Position numbers and translations under genes: made by a program
Notes under the pieces: generated by a model
Databases searched by the model: none
Told to the model about the DNA's origin: nothing
Seen by the model: only the letters and a program-made list of their open reading frames with translations
Shown here: positions 1 to 8,463 of the stretch, in pieces
Layout of the letters: the number at the start of each line of letters is the position of its first letter
Numbering within the stretch: position 1 is the stretch's first letter
NCBI GenBank assembly: GCA_029975745.1
Contig: JARKOL010000385.1
Location: 1-39,900 of the forward strand
Direction of reading: 5' to 3'
DNA: 39,900 bases
Origin: Myxococcota bacterium
Lineage (GTDB): Bacteria > Myxococcota_A > UBA9042 > DTJE01

Positions 1-2070
1 GAACTCCTCGCGAATCCGGCTGACGACATACAACCCGTAATCCACGCCCAGCCCGACGCCCAGCGAGACCACCGGCAGCGCGTTCACGTCCAGCCCGATC
101 CCCCGCCACCCCATCAGCGCGAAAGTCAGGTAGTTCGACAGCGCCAGCGGGATCATGAACATCAACCCCGCGATGGCCGAACGGTACGCAATCGAGCAGA
201 ACAGGAACACGAAGAAGAAGGCCAGCCCCGTCACCATCGCCTGGCTCTGCGTGACGACCTCGTTCACCGCCGCCAGCAGGCCGCCGAAGCCGCCGGCCAG
301 ACGGAAGTGCGCCTTCTCCATCTTGTTCTCGGCCACGTATGCCCGCAGTTTCTTGACCACCTTGTTCAACGTCGTGCCCTTGTGGTCGGTCAGGTACAGC
401 GCGATGTTCGCGTGCCGGCTGTCCGGCGTGACGTATCGGGACAGGTCCCCGGGCTCGCTGGCGCCATAGATCATCTCCAGGAAGAATCCCGCCTCGCGCG
501 CCTCCTCGGGAATGTGCTGCCACCGCGGCTCGCCCCCGTGCATGGCCTGGACGATTCGCGGCAACAGATCGACGATGGACGACGTCATCGCCACCTCGTC
601 CAGCGTCTCCATCTCGCGCTGCAGGAACCAGATCTTTCGCAACACGTCGGGATCCTTGATCACGTTCCATTCATCGCCCTCGACGATGACGTTGATGATT
701 TCGGTATTCCCGAACCGATCGCCAATCGCGTCGGTGTCCTGGTTGTACTGGCTGTCGGGCCACAGCATCGGGGTGCCCGGATAGATGTCGCCGACGACCA
801 GCTGTTCGGCGAAGTAGAACCCGCCCACCAGCGCCACGCCCGTGATGCCGACCACCGTCCAGCGATGACGGCCCAGGCTGAAACGCCCCACCGACCTCAG
901 CATCGATGCAATCCAGCCTTCGCCCGGCTTCAGACGCCGGCGAGGCGGCGGCACGAACGACAGCACGATGGGGTTCAGGATCATGTCGGTCGCGATGATG
1001 CTGATCACCCAGAAGCTGCCCATCACCGCCAGCTTCTGCATCAACGGGATCGGCGTCAGCCACACCACGGCCACGCCCAGGGCGTCCGTCACGATCCCGA
1101 CGATTCCGGGCTCGAACAGGCCCGAGAACGTCTTCTGCGCCGCGATCTTCCGGCTGTTGTGGACCGCGTGCTCCTCCATGTAGCGCTCGATCAACTGGAC
1201 CGAGTGCGACAGCGCCCGCGCGCTGATGATGAACGGCACGACCAGGATCAGCGGGTCGAAGTTGTACCCCAGCAGGCCCAGCAGCCCGATGCCCCAGACC
1301 GCGGACAGCACCGCGGTGCCGACGGGAATCAGCACCCCCCGAGCGTCGCGGAAATAGATCGCCAGCAGCGTGATGATCGAGATCACCGTCGCGATGAACA
1401 GCCACACCAGCTGGGAGTAGTTGTCCAGCACGTGGCCCAGCAGGATCGGACGACCGAACATCCGGACGCGCGTCGTGTCGTCTTCGAGGTCCGCCTTCAA
1501 CTGGTTCAGGCGCGCGTACACGTCACGGACGTCCAGGTCCGCCTCGAAGAACCCGGCCAGGATCAGGGCCGCCTTGTCGTCCATCGACACCAGCGAACCG
1601 TGAATCTGGGGCGAGGCGTGGACCAGGCGCCGCAGCGCGTCGATTCCCTCGTCGGTTTCCGGGATGTCGGGCCACATCACCGGCACGGCCTGGAAGCCCT
1701 CGATCGCATCCACCGTGATGTTCTTGACCTTGCGCTGGGCCAGCGACATCACCTGGTAGTTGTTGATCGCCGGCATCAGCTCCAGTTCCTTCGTGATCGT
1801 CCGGACCTTCTCGAGCGTCACCGGATTGAACACGTCGCCCTCGGTCCGCTCGACCGCCAGCACGACGACGTTCGCCCCACCGAAGATGTCCTGGTACGCC
1901 ACGTAGGTTTCGACGAACTCGTGGTCTTCGGGGAAGAGGTCGATCAGCATCGACTCCATTCGGACTTTGGGAATCTGCAGCGCGAAGAACACCGTAATCG
2001 CCAGAATCCCCAGCCCGAACGCCCATCGGTGCCGGATCACGAACCCCGCCATTCGTTCCGGCAGCGTCAT
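1..2070 (-). CDS. RND-superfamily (MMPL-type) exporter, 3' end outside window
   Basis: Inner-membrane RND/MMPL transporter; 690 codons are present and the frame is still open at base 1, so the C-terminus is missing. Visible features are a first TM helix after the basic start (MTLPERMAGFVIRHRW), a large periplasmic loop (about residues 35-215), a TM bundle (about 220-400), a second periplasmic loop, then a second TM bundle. This ends in the family motif with an Asp in the membrane (GLGVDYGLYVVSRIREEF). Two halves with TM-loop-TM layout are typical of RND pumps. The ATG at 2070 overlaps the stop of the YCF48-like gene (ATGA), and is preceded by a GGGGGG run, so translation is coupled. Known partners in other proteobacteria are the DUF1302, DUF1329 and YCF48 genes just upstream. 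The substrate is unknown; a hydrophobic lipid-like molecule is my inference from the family. Confidence 0.9.
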   Translation of the reverse strand, partial: MTLPERMAGFVIRHRWAFGLGILAITVFFALQIPKVRMESMLIDLFPEDHEFVETYVAYQDIFGGANVVVLAVERTEGDVFNPVTLEKVRTITKELELMPAINNYQVMSLAQRKVKNITVDAIEGFQAVPVMWPDIPETDEGIDALRRLVHASPQIHGSLVSMDDKAALILAGFFEADLDVRDVYARLNQLKADLEDDTTRVRMFGRPILLGHVLDNYSQLVWLFIATVISIITLLAIYFRDARGVLIPVGTAVLSAVWGIGLLGLLGYNFDPLILVVPFIISARALSHSVQLIERYMEEHAVHNSRKIAAQKTFSGLFEPGIVGIVTDALGVAVVWLTPIPLMQKLAVMGSFWVISIIATDMILNPIVLSFVPPPRRRLKPGEGWIASMLRSVGRFSLGRHRWTVVGITGVALVGGFYFAEQLVVGDIYPGTPMLWPDSQYNQDTDAIGDRFGNTEIINVIVEGDEWNVIKDPDVLRKIWFLQREMETLDEVAMTSSIVDLLPRIVQAMHGGEPRWQHIPEEAREAGFFLEMIYGASEPGDLSRYVTPDSRHANIALYLTDHKGTTLNKVVKKLRAYVAENKMEKAHFRLAGGFGGLLAAVNEVVTQSQAMVTGLAFFFVFLFCSIAYRSAIAGLMFMIPLALSNYLTFALMGWRGIGLDVNALPVVSLGVGLGVDYGLYVVSRIREEF

Positions 2071-3131
2071 TTTGCCCCCCATCGCGTCCAGGTGCGCCCG
2101 AAGTCACGCGTCACCAGGATCGCCGTATTCGCCCCCACCGCGATGCCAAAGCCGTCCTCCGCCAGCGCCACGGAACCGATCCACAGGTACGTCGGCACCG
2201 CCACCGTCTGGTAGGGGCCCTCGGGCCGGTCCGCGACCAGCATGGTGCCCGCCGCGCCCGCCACGACCGTACGGCCCCCGGCCACCGCCGGGCGGAACAG
2301 GTGCTCCCGCGTGCCCGAATCGGGACGCTCCCAGGTCGCCCCCGCATCGCGACTGTACGCGATGGCCCCATCCGAACCGACCGCCAGCACCCCGCCATCC
2401 CCCGTCGCCGCGACACCGAACAGGTGCCCCTCGACCACGTCGTCCAGGCGCATCCAGGTCTCGCCGCCGTCGGTCGATCGCACCACCAGGCCCATCTCGC
2501 CCACGATGACCAGGGTCGTCGGGTCCACCCAGACCACCCCGTTGAACTTCGGGTCTTCGCCCTCCTCGACCACGTGGATCGACGTCCACGTCGCGCCTCC
2601 GTCGGAGGTCCGCAACACCGTACCGAAGTTGCCGACGACCACGCCTCGCATCGGGTCGATGAAGTCCAGCGCCAGCAGCGGCTCCTGGGTACCGGTCTCA
2701 CCCCCGGTCCAGGCAGCGCCACCGTCCGTCGTCTTCCACACCGTTCCCTGGCGTCCGCAGGCGAACCCGATCTGGTCCGTCACCCGATCGGTCGCCAACA
2801 GCACCGCGATTCCCCCCGGCCCCTGCTGGCGGAAGGTCGCCCCGCGGTCCTGCGACACCAGCGCCAGGCCCGGATATCCGACGACCCAGACCCCGTCCCC
2901 ACGCAACGACACGTCGTGAAGGGGGTCCCGCCGGACCAGCCCCTCGATCTTCCCGGCAGCCTGGGCGAGCACCACGTCCGGAATGCCGGCCAGCACCCAC
3001 AACGCCAACGCGAATGCGCCCCAGGCCGACCGGGAACGGCCAACGGCACGACAACTTCCTCGCCCCCCTTGCCCCCCGGCGCGCCCCGAGGCATCGGGTT
3101 GGCCGGCAACACGCTTCCTGGCCTGCGTCAT
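2067..3131 (-). CDS. YCF48/BNR-like beta-propeller protein, exported
   Basis: A 354-residue exported protein built of repeated units of the type GxVWKTTDGGAAWT, GTVLRTSDGGATWTS, GLVVRSTDGGETWMRL and AIAYSRDAGATWERP. These are the signature of YCF48/BNR-type seven-bladed propellers (photosystem II assembly factor HCF136-like fold). A long basic N-terminus leads to a hydrophobic segment (AWGAFALALWVLAGI) and a likely cleavage after AQA. An upstream GTG at 3161 would also be in frame, but the ATG at 3131 has a perfect GGAGG five bases before it, so I chose it. Its stop overlaps the RND exporter start by four bases. In known gene sets this protein accompanies an RND pump, probably as a periplasmic scaffold; that role is inferred. 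Confidence 0.88.
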   Translation of the reverse strand: MTQARKRVAGQPDASGRAGGQGGRGSCRAVGRSRSAWGAFALALWVLAGIPDVVLAQAAGKIEGLVRRDPLHDVSLRGDGVWVVGYPGLALVSQDRGATFRQQGPGGIAVLLATDRVTDQIGFACGRQGTVWKTTDGGAAWTGGETGTQEPLLALDFIDPMRGVVVGNFGTVLRTSDGGATWTSIHVVEEGEDPKFNGVVWVDPTTLVIVGEMGLVVRSTDGGETWMRLDDVVEGHLFGVAATGDGGVLAVGSDGAIAYSRDAGATWERPDSGTREHLFRPAVAGGRTVVAGAAGTMLVADRPEGPYQTVAVPTYLWIGSVALAEDGFGIAVGANTAILVTRDFGRTWTRWGAK

Positions 3132-3179
3132 CACAACCTCCGCCCGGGCACCTGTCGGCACGAATGCCTGCCAGCCGCC

Positions 3180-4457
3180 CTACTTCGCCATCTTCTTCAG
3201 GTTCGTCAGCGTGAACTTGTCCGGCTCCAGGCCGGTGTTCGCCGTGAAGTTGTAGGACGGGAACGCCGTCGCGTGCTCGGCCTGCAGGTCGATGGTCAGC
3301 GACGTTCCGATGGTCAGCGGAGACGTGTCCATGTTGGGCGAGTCGTTGTACGCGTTGATCACGATCTTCCAGAGCTTGCCCTTCTTGTCGTAGGCCTCCT
3401 TGTACGGAATCAGGTAGGTCTCGGCATCGAAGTAGAACACCATCCGGCTGTAGGGATAGTCGCGGAACTTCGGGGTGGCCTCGACCACGTAGACCGGGCG
3501 CGGCTCCCACTTGGACCGGAAGTTCCAGTGCGGCGGCGTCTTGAAATCGAAGGTCTGGTCGCGGAACTGCTTGCCCGAGCGGACGCCCGAGTGCATCGGC
3601 GCCAGCATCGTCTTCTTGCCGATCAGCTTCCAGTGCATCCATTCCGGATAGCCCATGTAGCCGCGCACGTCCTCGTACAGCATGTCGGTGCTGTTCCACG
3701 CGTCGCCGCGCGTCCCGAACGTGGCCTTCATCGTGCGCCGCATCGTCGGGATGTAGATCCACCCCTCCTGGTCCTTGGGCTCGACGTACCGGTAGTACAG
3801 GGCCCCGAAGCCCGCCTTGTCGTAGGGCTCGACCGCCCAGGTCATCGAGGCGTAGGCGATGCCCTTCTGTTCGAATTCGGGAATGTGGGGGCGCGGGTCC
3901 AGGTCCGTCCTGTTCTGGGCGCGATTGATGTACAGCCAGCGCCACTCCTCGGAACGCTCGACGCCGGACTTGGCCGAGATCCAGTAGACGCCGTAGTGGA
4001 ACCCGCCGTCATCCCCCTGGTACGAGTAGTGGTAGTTGTAGGCAACCTCCAGGCCCGTCTGGGGATTCGGGAACGGCAGGCCCGCGACGTACCCCTCGAT
4101 GCCGCGCTTGCGCGACTCGTTGCCGGTGTCGGTCAACTTGATGCCCGCCCGGTACTTGTTCGTGGCCTCGATATACGTCAGCGACGGATGGATGCGCTGG
4201 TAGGGCGCCGTCCAGATCCGCATCTTGTACTTTTCCATCAGCAACTGGATCGCGGGCGCCAGCGCCTCCTTGAACGGCTGGTAGTTGGTGCCGTCCAGGA
4301 TCAGCCCAGGCCGCAGCCCCGGGATCTCGCCGGGTTTGAAGCCGGCCGTCTCGGTCCAGTTCTCCTTGGTCAGGGTCTGTGCGCCGGCCACGCCCGCGAA
4401 CAGTCCGACCAGCAGGACAATCGCCGCGCCCAGAACAAGTCGGTTCAGATTCCGCAT
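3180..4457 (-). CDS. DUF1329 family periplasmic protein
   Basis: A 425-residue protein of the DUF1329 family (PF07044; LolA/LppX-like folds have been suggested for such proteins). It has a clear Sec signal peptide, a 17-residue hydrophobic core and AGA before Gln27. Family-typical features are the early YQPFKEAL region, the aromatic-rich middle (YNYHYSYQGDDGG, GALYYRYVEP), the segment AWNSTDMLYEDVRGYMG, and the C-terminal YIYSRMVFYFDAET-like stretch seen here as YPYSRMVFYFDAET. Start at ATG 4457 with GGAGGGGG four bases upstream. It lies 31 bp after the DUF1302 gene and 48 bp before the YCF48-like gene, the usual order of this conserved set. The likely role is periplasmic carriage of a hydrophobic substrate between pump and outer membrane; this is inference. 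Confidence 0.9.
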   Translation of the reverse strand: MRNLNRLVLGAAIVLLVGLFAGVAGAQTLTKENWTETAGFKPGEIPGLRPGLILDGTNYQPFKEALAPAIQLLMEKYKMRIWTAPYQRIHPSLTYIEATNKYRAGIKLTDTGNESRKRGIEGYVAGLPFPNPQTGLEVAYNYHYSYQGDDGGFHYGVYWISAKSGVERSEEWRWLYINRAQNRTDLDPRPHIPEFEQKGIAYASMTWAVEPYDKAGFGALYYRYVEPKDQEGWIYIPTMRRTMKATFGTRGDAWNSTDMLYEDVRGYMGYPEWMHWKLIGKKTMLAPMHSGVRSGKQFRDQTFDFKTPPHWNFRSKWEPRPVYVVEATPKFRDYPYSRMVFYFDAETYLIPYKEAYDKKGKLWKIVINAYNDSPNMDTSPLTIGTSLTIDLQAEHATAFPSYNFTANTGLEPDKFTLTNLKKMAK

Positions 4458-4488
4458 TTTGCCCCCTCCCGCGCCATCGCGCGCCCCG

Positions 4489-6282
4489 TCAGAACTGGTA
4501 TCGAACCTGCAAGTTGACCTCGTCCCGATCCCGGAACAGTCCGATACCCCGGTACGGATTGCCCCCGAAGAACTGGTTCACCGCCAGCAGCATCCGCCAG
4601 TGGTTCCCCAGCGTGGCCCCCAACTGCAGGCTCAGGAAGCCGCCGTTGTTCGGCAGGTAGGCGCCGACGATTCGGGGGGTCAGTCGCCCGTGCAGGTAGC
4701 TGGTGAACACGGCACCGACCAGTGTGAACGAATGCTCGTTCGTGGTGGTCGTGTCGTAGCCTGGGACGTCGATCATTCGATCCTTCTTGTCGAAACCCAG
4801 GATGGCCGAGTGCATGAACTGCACGACGAACATCACGGACTGCTGCGGATTCAGCCACCGAATCAGCGCCGGCTGCTGCAGGGTGACCGAGTAGTTCAGG
4901 ACGTGCTTCTGTGGATTCCGGTAGTACTGCTCGACGTCGTTGTTCGGCAGCACCCGGACGTCCCGCGGCTTCAGCGAGTGTACCGGATAGGTCCGGTTCG
5001 GCTCGTACGACAGCTCGGCCTTCAGGTTCGTCCCCAGCGGGTACGGCAGGTTCGTTTCCATCGAGATCCCGGCGACGTGCTGCCGCGGGAACCCGACGTG
5101 GACATCGACCCCCCGATCGCCGGCTTCCCACGGCACCACCGCCTTGATGGGAATGGGCGGACTGAGCTGGTGAGTGTAGAAATAGACCAGCGAGTACGTG
5201 AAGTTCCCCAGTTCCCCCTGCCAGCGCGCCCCAATGCGGCTGTCCTTGAAGTCCCGGCCGGGATAGTGGAAGTGCTTCTGATAGATCTTCCACGGCGCGA
5301 CCGACTCGTCCGTGCGGCCGGGCTTGCCGTAGTACTCGGGTCCAGGCACCGGCGGAAGCCCCCAGGCCCCGACGAACGTCAGGGGAACGGTGACCGTGTC
5401 CTCGGGCCTGTCCAGCATCGGCACCCAGACGACCTCCAGCGCCCCCTGCAGCGCCTTGACGCCCACAAGCGCCTTCACGATCCACAGCGGGATCCGCTGG
5501 TCCTCGAAGGACTCCAGCGGCCCGAAGTGCCAGGTGGCGTCGATCGGGTTGACGACGTCCAGGGTCCGGTACTGGCCGGACTCGCCCCACGAAACCTGCT
5601 GCCGCCCGACCCGAAATTGCAGCCAGTCGGCCGCCTCGATATCGATGTACAGCTCGCGGACGTCCAACTCGTTGTAGTACTTGTCGTACACCCAATCGAT
5701 CGTCTTGTTGGCGTTCCCGTAGTATCCGGCATGCGGGACCTGGGCATCGCGATCGACGTCCAGCTTCAGGCTGCGAACCCCCCGCAGGATCGTGTGGACC
5801 GACACCTTGGGCGACGGCGTCCAGTCCGCCTCCAGTTGCAGCGTGTTCCGGAACATCGACATCTTGCCCAGCTTGCCGCCGTGGTCGATCGGCAATCCGT
5901 CGCTGCCCAGCCTGGCCTTTTCCCAGCCAAAGAAGATGCCGCCCTGGCTCTGGATGTACCCCTGGATCCGGAACTTCGGCTCGTCCTCGGCCCTGGGCAC
6001 GACCGCGGACCGAACGTTGGCCTGGGCCTGGGCCGCCTCGGGCGCGGCATCCCCGTACCAGTCCTCGTCCGGGTCGTAGGTTGCATCCCCTTCGAATTCC
6101 ACGCCCGGGGCCGGGTCGGCGGGCGAGCCCGGAACGCTCCAGACGTCCTCGGGCGTGCCGGGAACCGGCGCCACACCGACATCGATTGCCCCGTCAGCGA
6201 GAGCCCTTCCGGTCCAGGTGACCAGGGCAAAGGCCAGAAAGAACCCGGTCGTGCGAACGACGATTCCGCCGTGGCTTCGCAT
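4489..6282 (-). CDS. DUF1302 family outer-membrane porin-like protein
   Basis: A 597-residue protein of the DUF1302 family (PF06980). It has a signal peptide (TTGFFLAFALVTWTGRALA) followed by an acidic low-complexity stretch, then a long region of alternating beta strands. Landmarks are IQGYIQSQGGIFFGWEKARLG, ELYIDIEAADWLQFRVGRQQ, VSWGESGQYRTLDVVNPIDA and a final strand ending in Phe (VNLQVRYQF*). A terminal aromatic residue is the usual BAM recognition signature of outer-membrane barrels. The ATG at 6282 has AAGGGGG five bases upstream and is preferred to the in-frame GTG at 6297. It lies between the lipoprotein (50 bp upstream) and DUF1329. DUF1302 and DUF1329 are known to co-occur with RND pumps; an outer-membrane channel role is inferred. 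Confidence 0.9.
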   Translation of the reverse strand: MRSHGGIVVRTTGFFLAFALVTWTGRALADGAIDVGVAPVPGTPEDVWSVPGSPADPAPGVEFEGDATYDPDEDWYGDAAPEAAQAQANVRSAVVPRAEDEPKFRIQGYIQSQGGIFFGWEKARLGSDGLPIDHGGKLGKMSMFRNTLQLEADWTPSPKVSVHTILRGVRSLKLDVDRDAQVPHAGYYGNANKTIDWVYDKYYNELDVRELYIDIEAADWLQFRVGRQQVSWGESGQYRTLDVVNPIDATWHFGPLESFEDQRIPLWIVKALVGVKALQGALEVVWVPMLDRPEDTVTVPLTFVGAWGLPPVPGPEYYGKPGRTDESVAPWKIYQKHFHYPGRDFKDSRIGARWQGELGNFTYSLVYFYTHQLSPPIPIKAVVPWEAGDRGVDVHVGFPRQHVAGISMETNLPYPLGTNLKAELSYEPNRTYPVHSLKPRDVRVLPNNDVEQYYRNPQKHVLNYSVTLQQPALIRWLNPQQSVMFVVQFMHSAILGFDKKDRMIDVPGYDTTTTNEHSFTLVGAVFTSYLHGRLTPRIVGAYLPNNGGFLSLQLGATLGNHWRMLLAVNQFFGGNPYRGIGLFRDRDEVNLQVRYQF

Positions 6283-6332
6283 GCCTACCCCCTTCACGAA
6301 GAAGTCGCCCCTGGACCTGTGGACCGAAAGGC

Positions 6333-7178
6333 TCAGTCACAGGTAGCGGGGCTGGGGTTCGTGGTGAATTGCGTCCGGTCCACGTACAGGTTGCTGATCG
6401 CGACGCTGTCCGCCTTGGTCCAAAGCATCTCGCTGGCCCACTTCACGGACCCGTCCTTGTTGTAACCGGACAGCTCGACGTGCCCGGCGGGAACGTTCCC
6501 CGCAACGTACCGCCCCTCGGCCTTGCCGGCGCCGGTCGTCTGGACCGTGGCCAGAGGCGCCGGGTAGCCCGTCGTCGTCGAGAAGTAGCGGTACTCGGCC
6601 TCGGGGTCCGTCTTGATGGTCCCGCACGAGACGTACTCCTCGGCCCCCGCGTCGTTCACCCAGTACAGGGCGCCCGCGATGATCGACTTGGTCGGGTCCG
6701 GGGTGAAGCCGGCCAGGGCGGCCGCGCTGACGAAGCCCATCTCGCTGAGCAGCCAGATGGTCTCGTATTCCTCGCCCTCCGGCAGCTCCAGGGACACGTT
6801 CCAGACGTACGTATCCTTGCAGTCCACCAGCACCGATCGGAAGCCGTACAGCTTCCCCTTCTCGAGCTCGAAGGTGACCATGCCTTCGGCGTCCGCGGTC
6901 GTCGTCATCGCCGTCGCCTCGCCCGTGTCATTGTCCATGACCGTAACCTGGGCGCCGGCCATCGGCTGCTTCGAGAGGTTGTCCTGAACCTGCGCCTTGA
7001 AGGTAACCTTCTCGACGGGCGTCGTGTCCACCCCGGTGTCGGTCGTGCCCCCGGGATCCTGTTGCGGCACGTCCTGGGTGACTCCGTTGTCCTTCGACCC
7101 GCCGTCGTCGGAATCGCACCCCATCCAAACAAGCCCAAGGGCCAGGATCAACACAAGACCCGAATGCACGCGCTTCAT
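6333..7178 (-). CDS. Lipoprotein with Ig/CarboxypepD_reg-like domains
   Basis: A 281-residue lipoprotein and first gene of the RND operon. Lipid-attachment Cys21 sits in GLVWMGC and is followed by an acidic/Gly/Thr-rich tether (CDSDDGG, then about 35 residues of Asp, Pro and Thr). The body starts at VEKVTFKAQVQDN, continues with GAQVTVMDNDTGE and DAEGMVTFELEKG, the pattern of a carboxypeptidase-regulatory (transthyretin-like) beta sandwich. A second beta-rich half contains two spaced Cys (SCGTIKT, PATCD). Start ATG 7178 has GAGGGGG eight bases upstream; in-frame codons further upstream lack a site. I know of no standard lipoprotein in the DUF1302/DUF1329/RND set, so this looks like a lineage-specific extra part. 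Function unknown. Confidence 0.85.
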   Translation of the reverse strand: MKRVHSGLVLILALGLVWMGCDSDDGGSKDNGVTQDVPQQDPGGTTDTGVDTTPVEKVTFKAQVQDNLSKQPMAGAQVTVMDNDTGEATAMTTTADAEGMVTFELEKGKLYGFRSVLVDCKDTYVWNVSLELPEGEEYETIWLLSEMGFVSAAALAGFTPDPTKSIIAGALYWVNDAGAEEYVSCGTIKTDPEAEYRYFSTTTGYPAPLATVQTTGAGKAEGRYVAGNVPAGHVELSGYNKDGSVKWASEMLWTKADSVAISNLYVDRTQFTTNPSPATCD

Positions 7179-7246
7179 GATGGTTCCCCCTCGGTAAGAA
7201 ATACGCCGGCCATGCAACCCGGCTCCCGCAATGGGTGAGCGCACTG

Positions 7247-7275
7247 AATTTCGCCCGAAGGTTGACCTTTGTCAA
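7247..7275 (-). promoter_or_regulatory. Sigma70-type promoter with overlapping inverted repeat, RND operon
   Basis: On the minus strand a perfect -35 TTGACA (7275-7270) is followed after exactly 17 bases by GAAATT (7252-7247, 4 of 6 matches to TATAAT). It lies 69 bases before the lipoprotein start. The -35 is part of a perfect inverted repeat TTGAC-N4-GTCAA (7262-7275), so a repressor could bind over it. This is the only promoter in the gap 7179-7428. The rest of that gap holds no gene that I can support. Confidence 0.6.
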
Positions 7276-7428
7276 GCATTTGCAATGTTTATGGACTGCG
7301 TCATTGCATCGCCACCATGCGTGGCGTGCCGAAACGCCTCACCTGATGGCAGTCATGCCGCACCGCGGCGAAGCTTCGGGACTGGGCAATGGGCCTGTGG
7401 CGCGAAGGCGGCCGGGGCGTCCGATCTC

Positions 7429-8463
7429 CTAGAAGCCCAGCGTACACCAGACCGGAAGGTGGTCGGAGTGTCGGGCATCCCGGTCCACCTGGGCGGACCG
7501 CACATCCCCGAAATCGCGATGAAACACAAAGTCCAGGCGACGTGTCGGTTCCGCGGCCGGGAAGGTGAACCCGGCCGACTCACCCGAGGAAGCGCCGCCG
7601 TCCATCAGACACTCCCGGAAGCCGCTTCCCTGGGCGAACCGAGCCAGTGTGGCGTCGGTGGTGAAATCGATCTCCTCGTCCGGGAAGCCGGACTTGCGCG
7701 TCGCATCGCCCGGCACCGTGTTGAAGTCGCCCCCCACCACGACCCGGCCGGGACGAGCCTCGACCACCTGTCGCAAAATGACCGACTGGGCCTCGCGATT
7801 CGGCTGCGAGAACGCCTCGAGGTGGACGTTGATGGCCCGGAACTCCCGGCCCGCCCCGGGGTCGATCCGGGCCGCCTGGATTCCCCGGTGCAGATAGAAT
7901 CGGCGGTACCACCGAGGGTACTCGTCAGGTTGCGGAAGGTCGATGCGCTCGCAGGACGTGATCGGGTGGCGCGACAGGATCGCCTGACCGCTGTGGACCC
8001 GACCGAGCTGACGCGACGGAGGCCAGTAGGGATACGGCAGCCAGCGCACGTCCCAGGTGGTCACGAAACACCCGTAGGGAAGCCCGACGGCCTGGAACAG
8101 ATAGGCGAACTGGTCGATCCGACCGCTGCGGTCCGATGGGCGGTCCACCTCCTGCAGGAACACCAGATCGGCCTTTCCCGCAACCAGCGCCTGCGCGATC
8201 GCGTCCAGCCTTGCGCGCACGTGGGAGGCATCGTGACGATCGGTGGGCTGGCCGTCCGGGCCTCCTCCGAACGCGATGTTCCAGGACGCCACCACCAGCG
8301 CATCCCCCGCCGAAGCGTCCCCGCCGACGGGCTGGCCCCGGACCTGCTCGATCCGCTCGCCCTGGCGCGGCGGCAGTCTGCCGGATGCCCACCACGCCGC
8401 GGCCAGACCGCAGGCCAGCACCAGCGCGCCCGTCACGGCCAGCAACCACCCCCAGGAACTCAA
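7429..8463 (-). CDS. Endonuclease/exonuclease/phosphatase family protein, membrane-anchored
   Basis: A 344-residue EEP-fold (DNase I-like) metal-dependent phosphodiesterase. An N-terminal helix (GWLLAVTGALVLACGLAAAWW) probably anchors it in the membrane with the domain outside. All core motifs are present: SWNIAFG, DLVFLQEVD (metal-binding Glu), the VVVGGDFNTVPGD Asp/Asn pair, RRLDFVFH and the closing SDHLPV with its catalytic Asp-His. Substrate could be nucleic acid or a phospho-/sphingolipid; the sequence does not decide. It starts at TTG 8463, overlapping the upstream stop as TTGA, with AGGAGG seven bases before it. Coupled translation with the membrane protein 8460-10427 is therefore likely. 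Confidence 0.88.
   Translation of the reverse strand: MSSWGWLLAVTGALVLACGLAAAWWASGRLPPRQGERIEQVRGQPVGGDASAGDALVVASWNIAFGGGPDGQPTDRHDASHVRARLDAIAQALVAGKADLVFLQEVDRPSDRSGRIDQFAYLFQAVGLPYGCFVTTWDVRWLPYPYWPPSRQLGRVHSGQAILSRHPITSCERIDLPQPDEYPRWYRRFYLHRGIQAARIDPGAGREFRAINVHLEAFSQPNREAQSVILRQVVEARPGRVVVGGDFNTVPGDATRKSGFPDEEIDFTTDATLARFAQGSGFRECLMDGGASSGESAGFTFPAAEPTRRLDFVFHRDFGDVRSAQVDRDARHSDHLPVWCTLGF

Noticed and set aside
307-2214. Long plus-strand frame with Arg/His/Gln-rich product
   Set aside because: Antisense to the RND exporter, whose translation shows clear TMs and the MMPL motif. The product is of composition typical of antisense frames.
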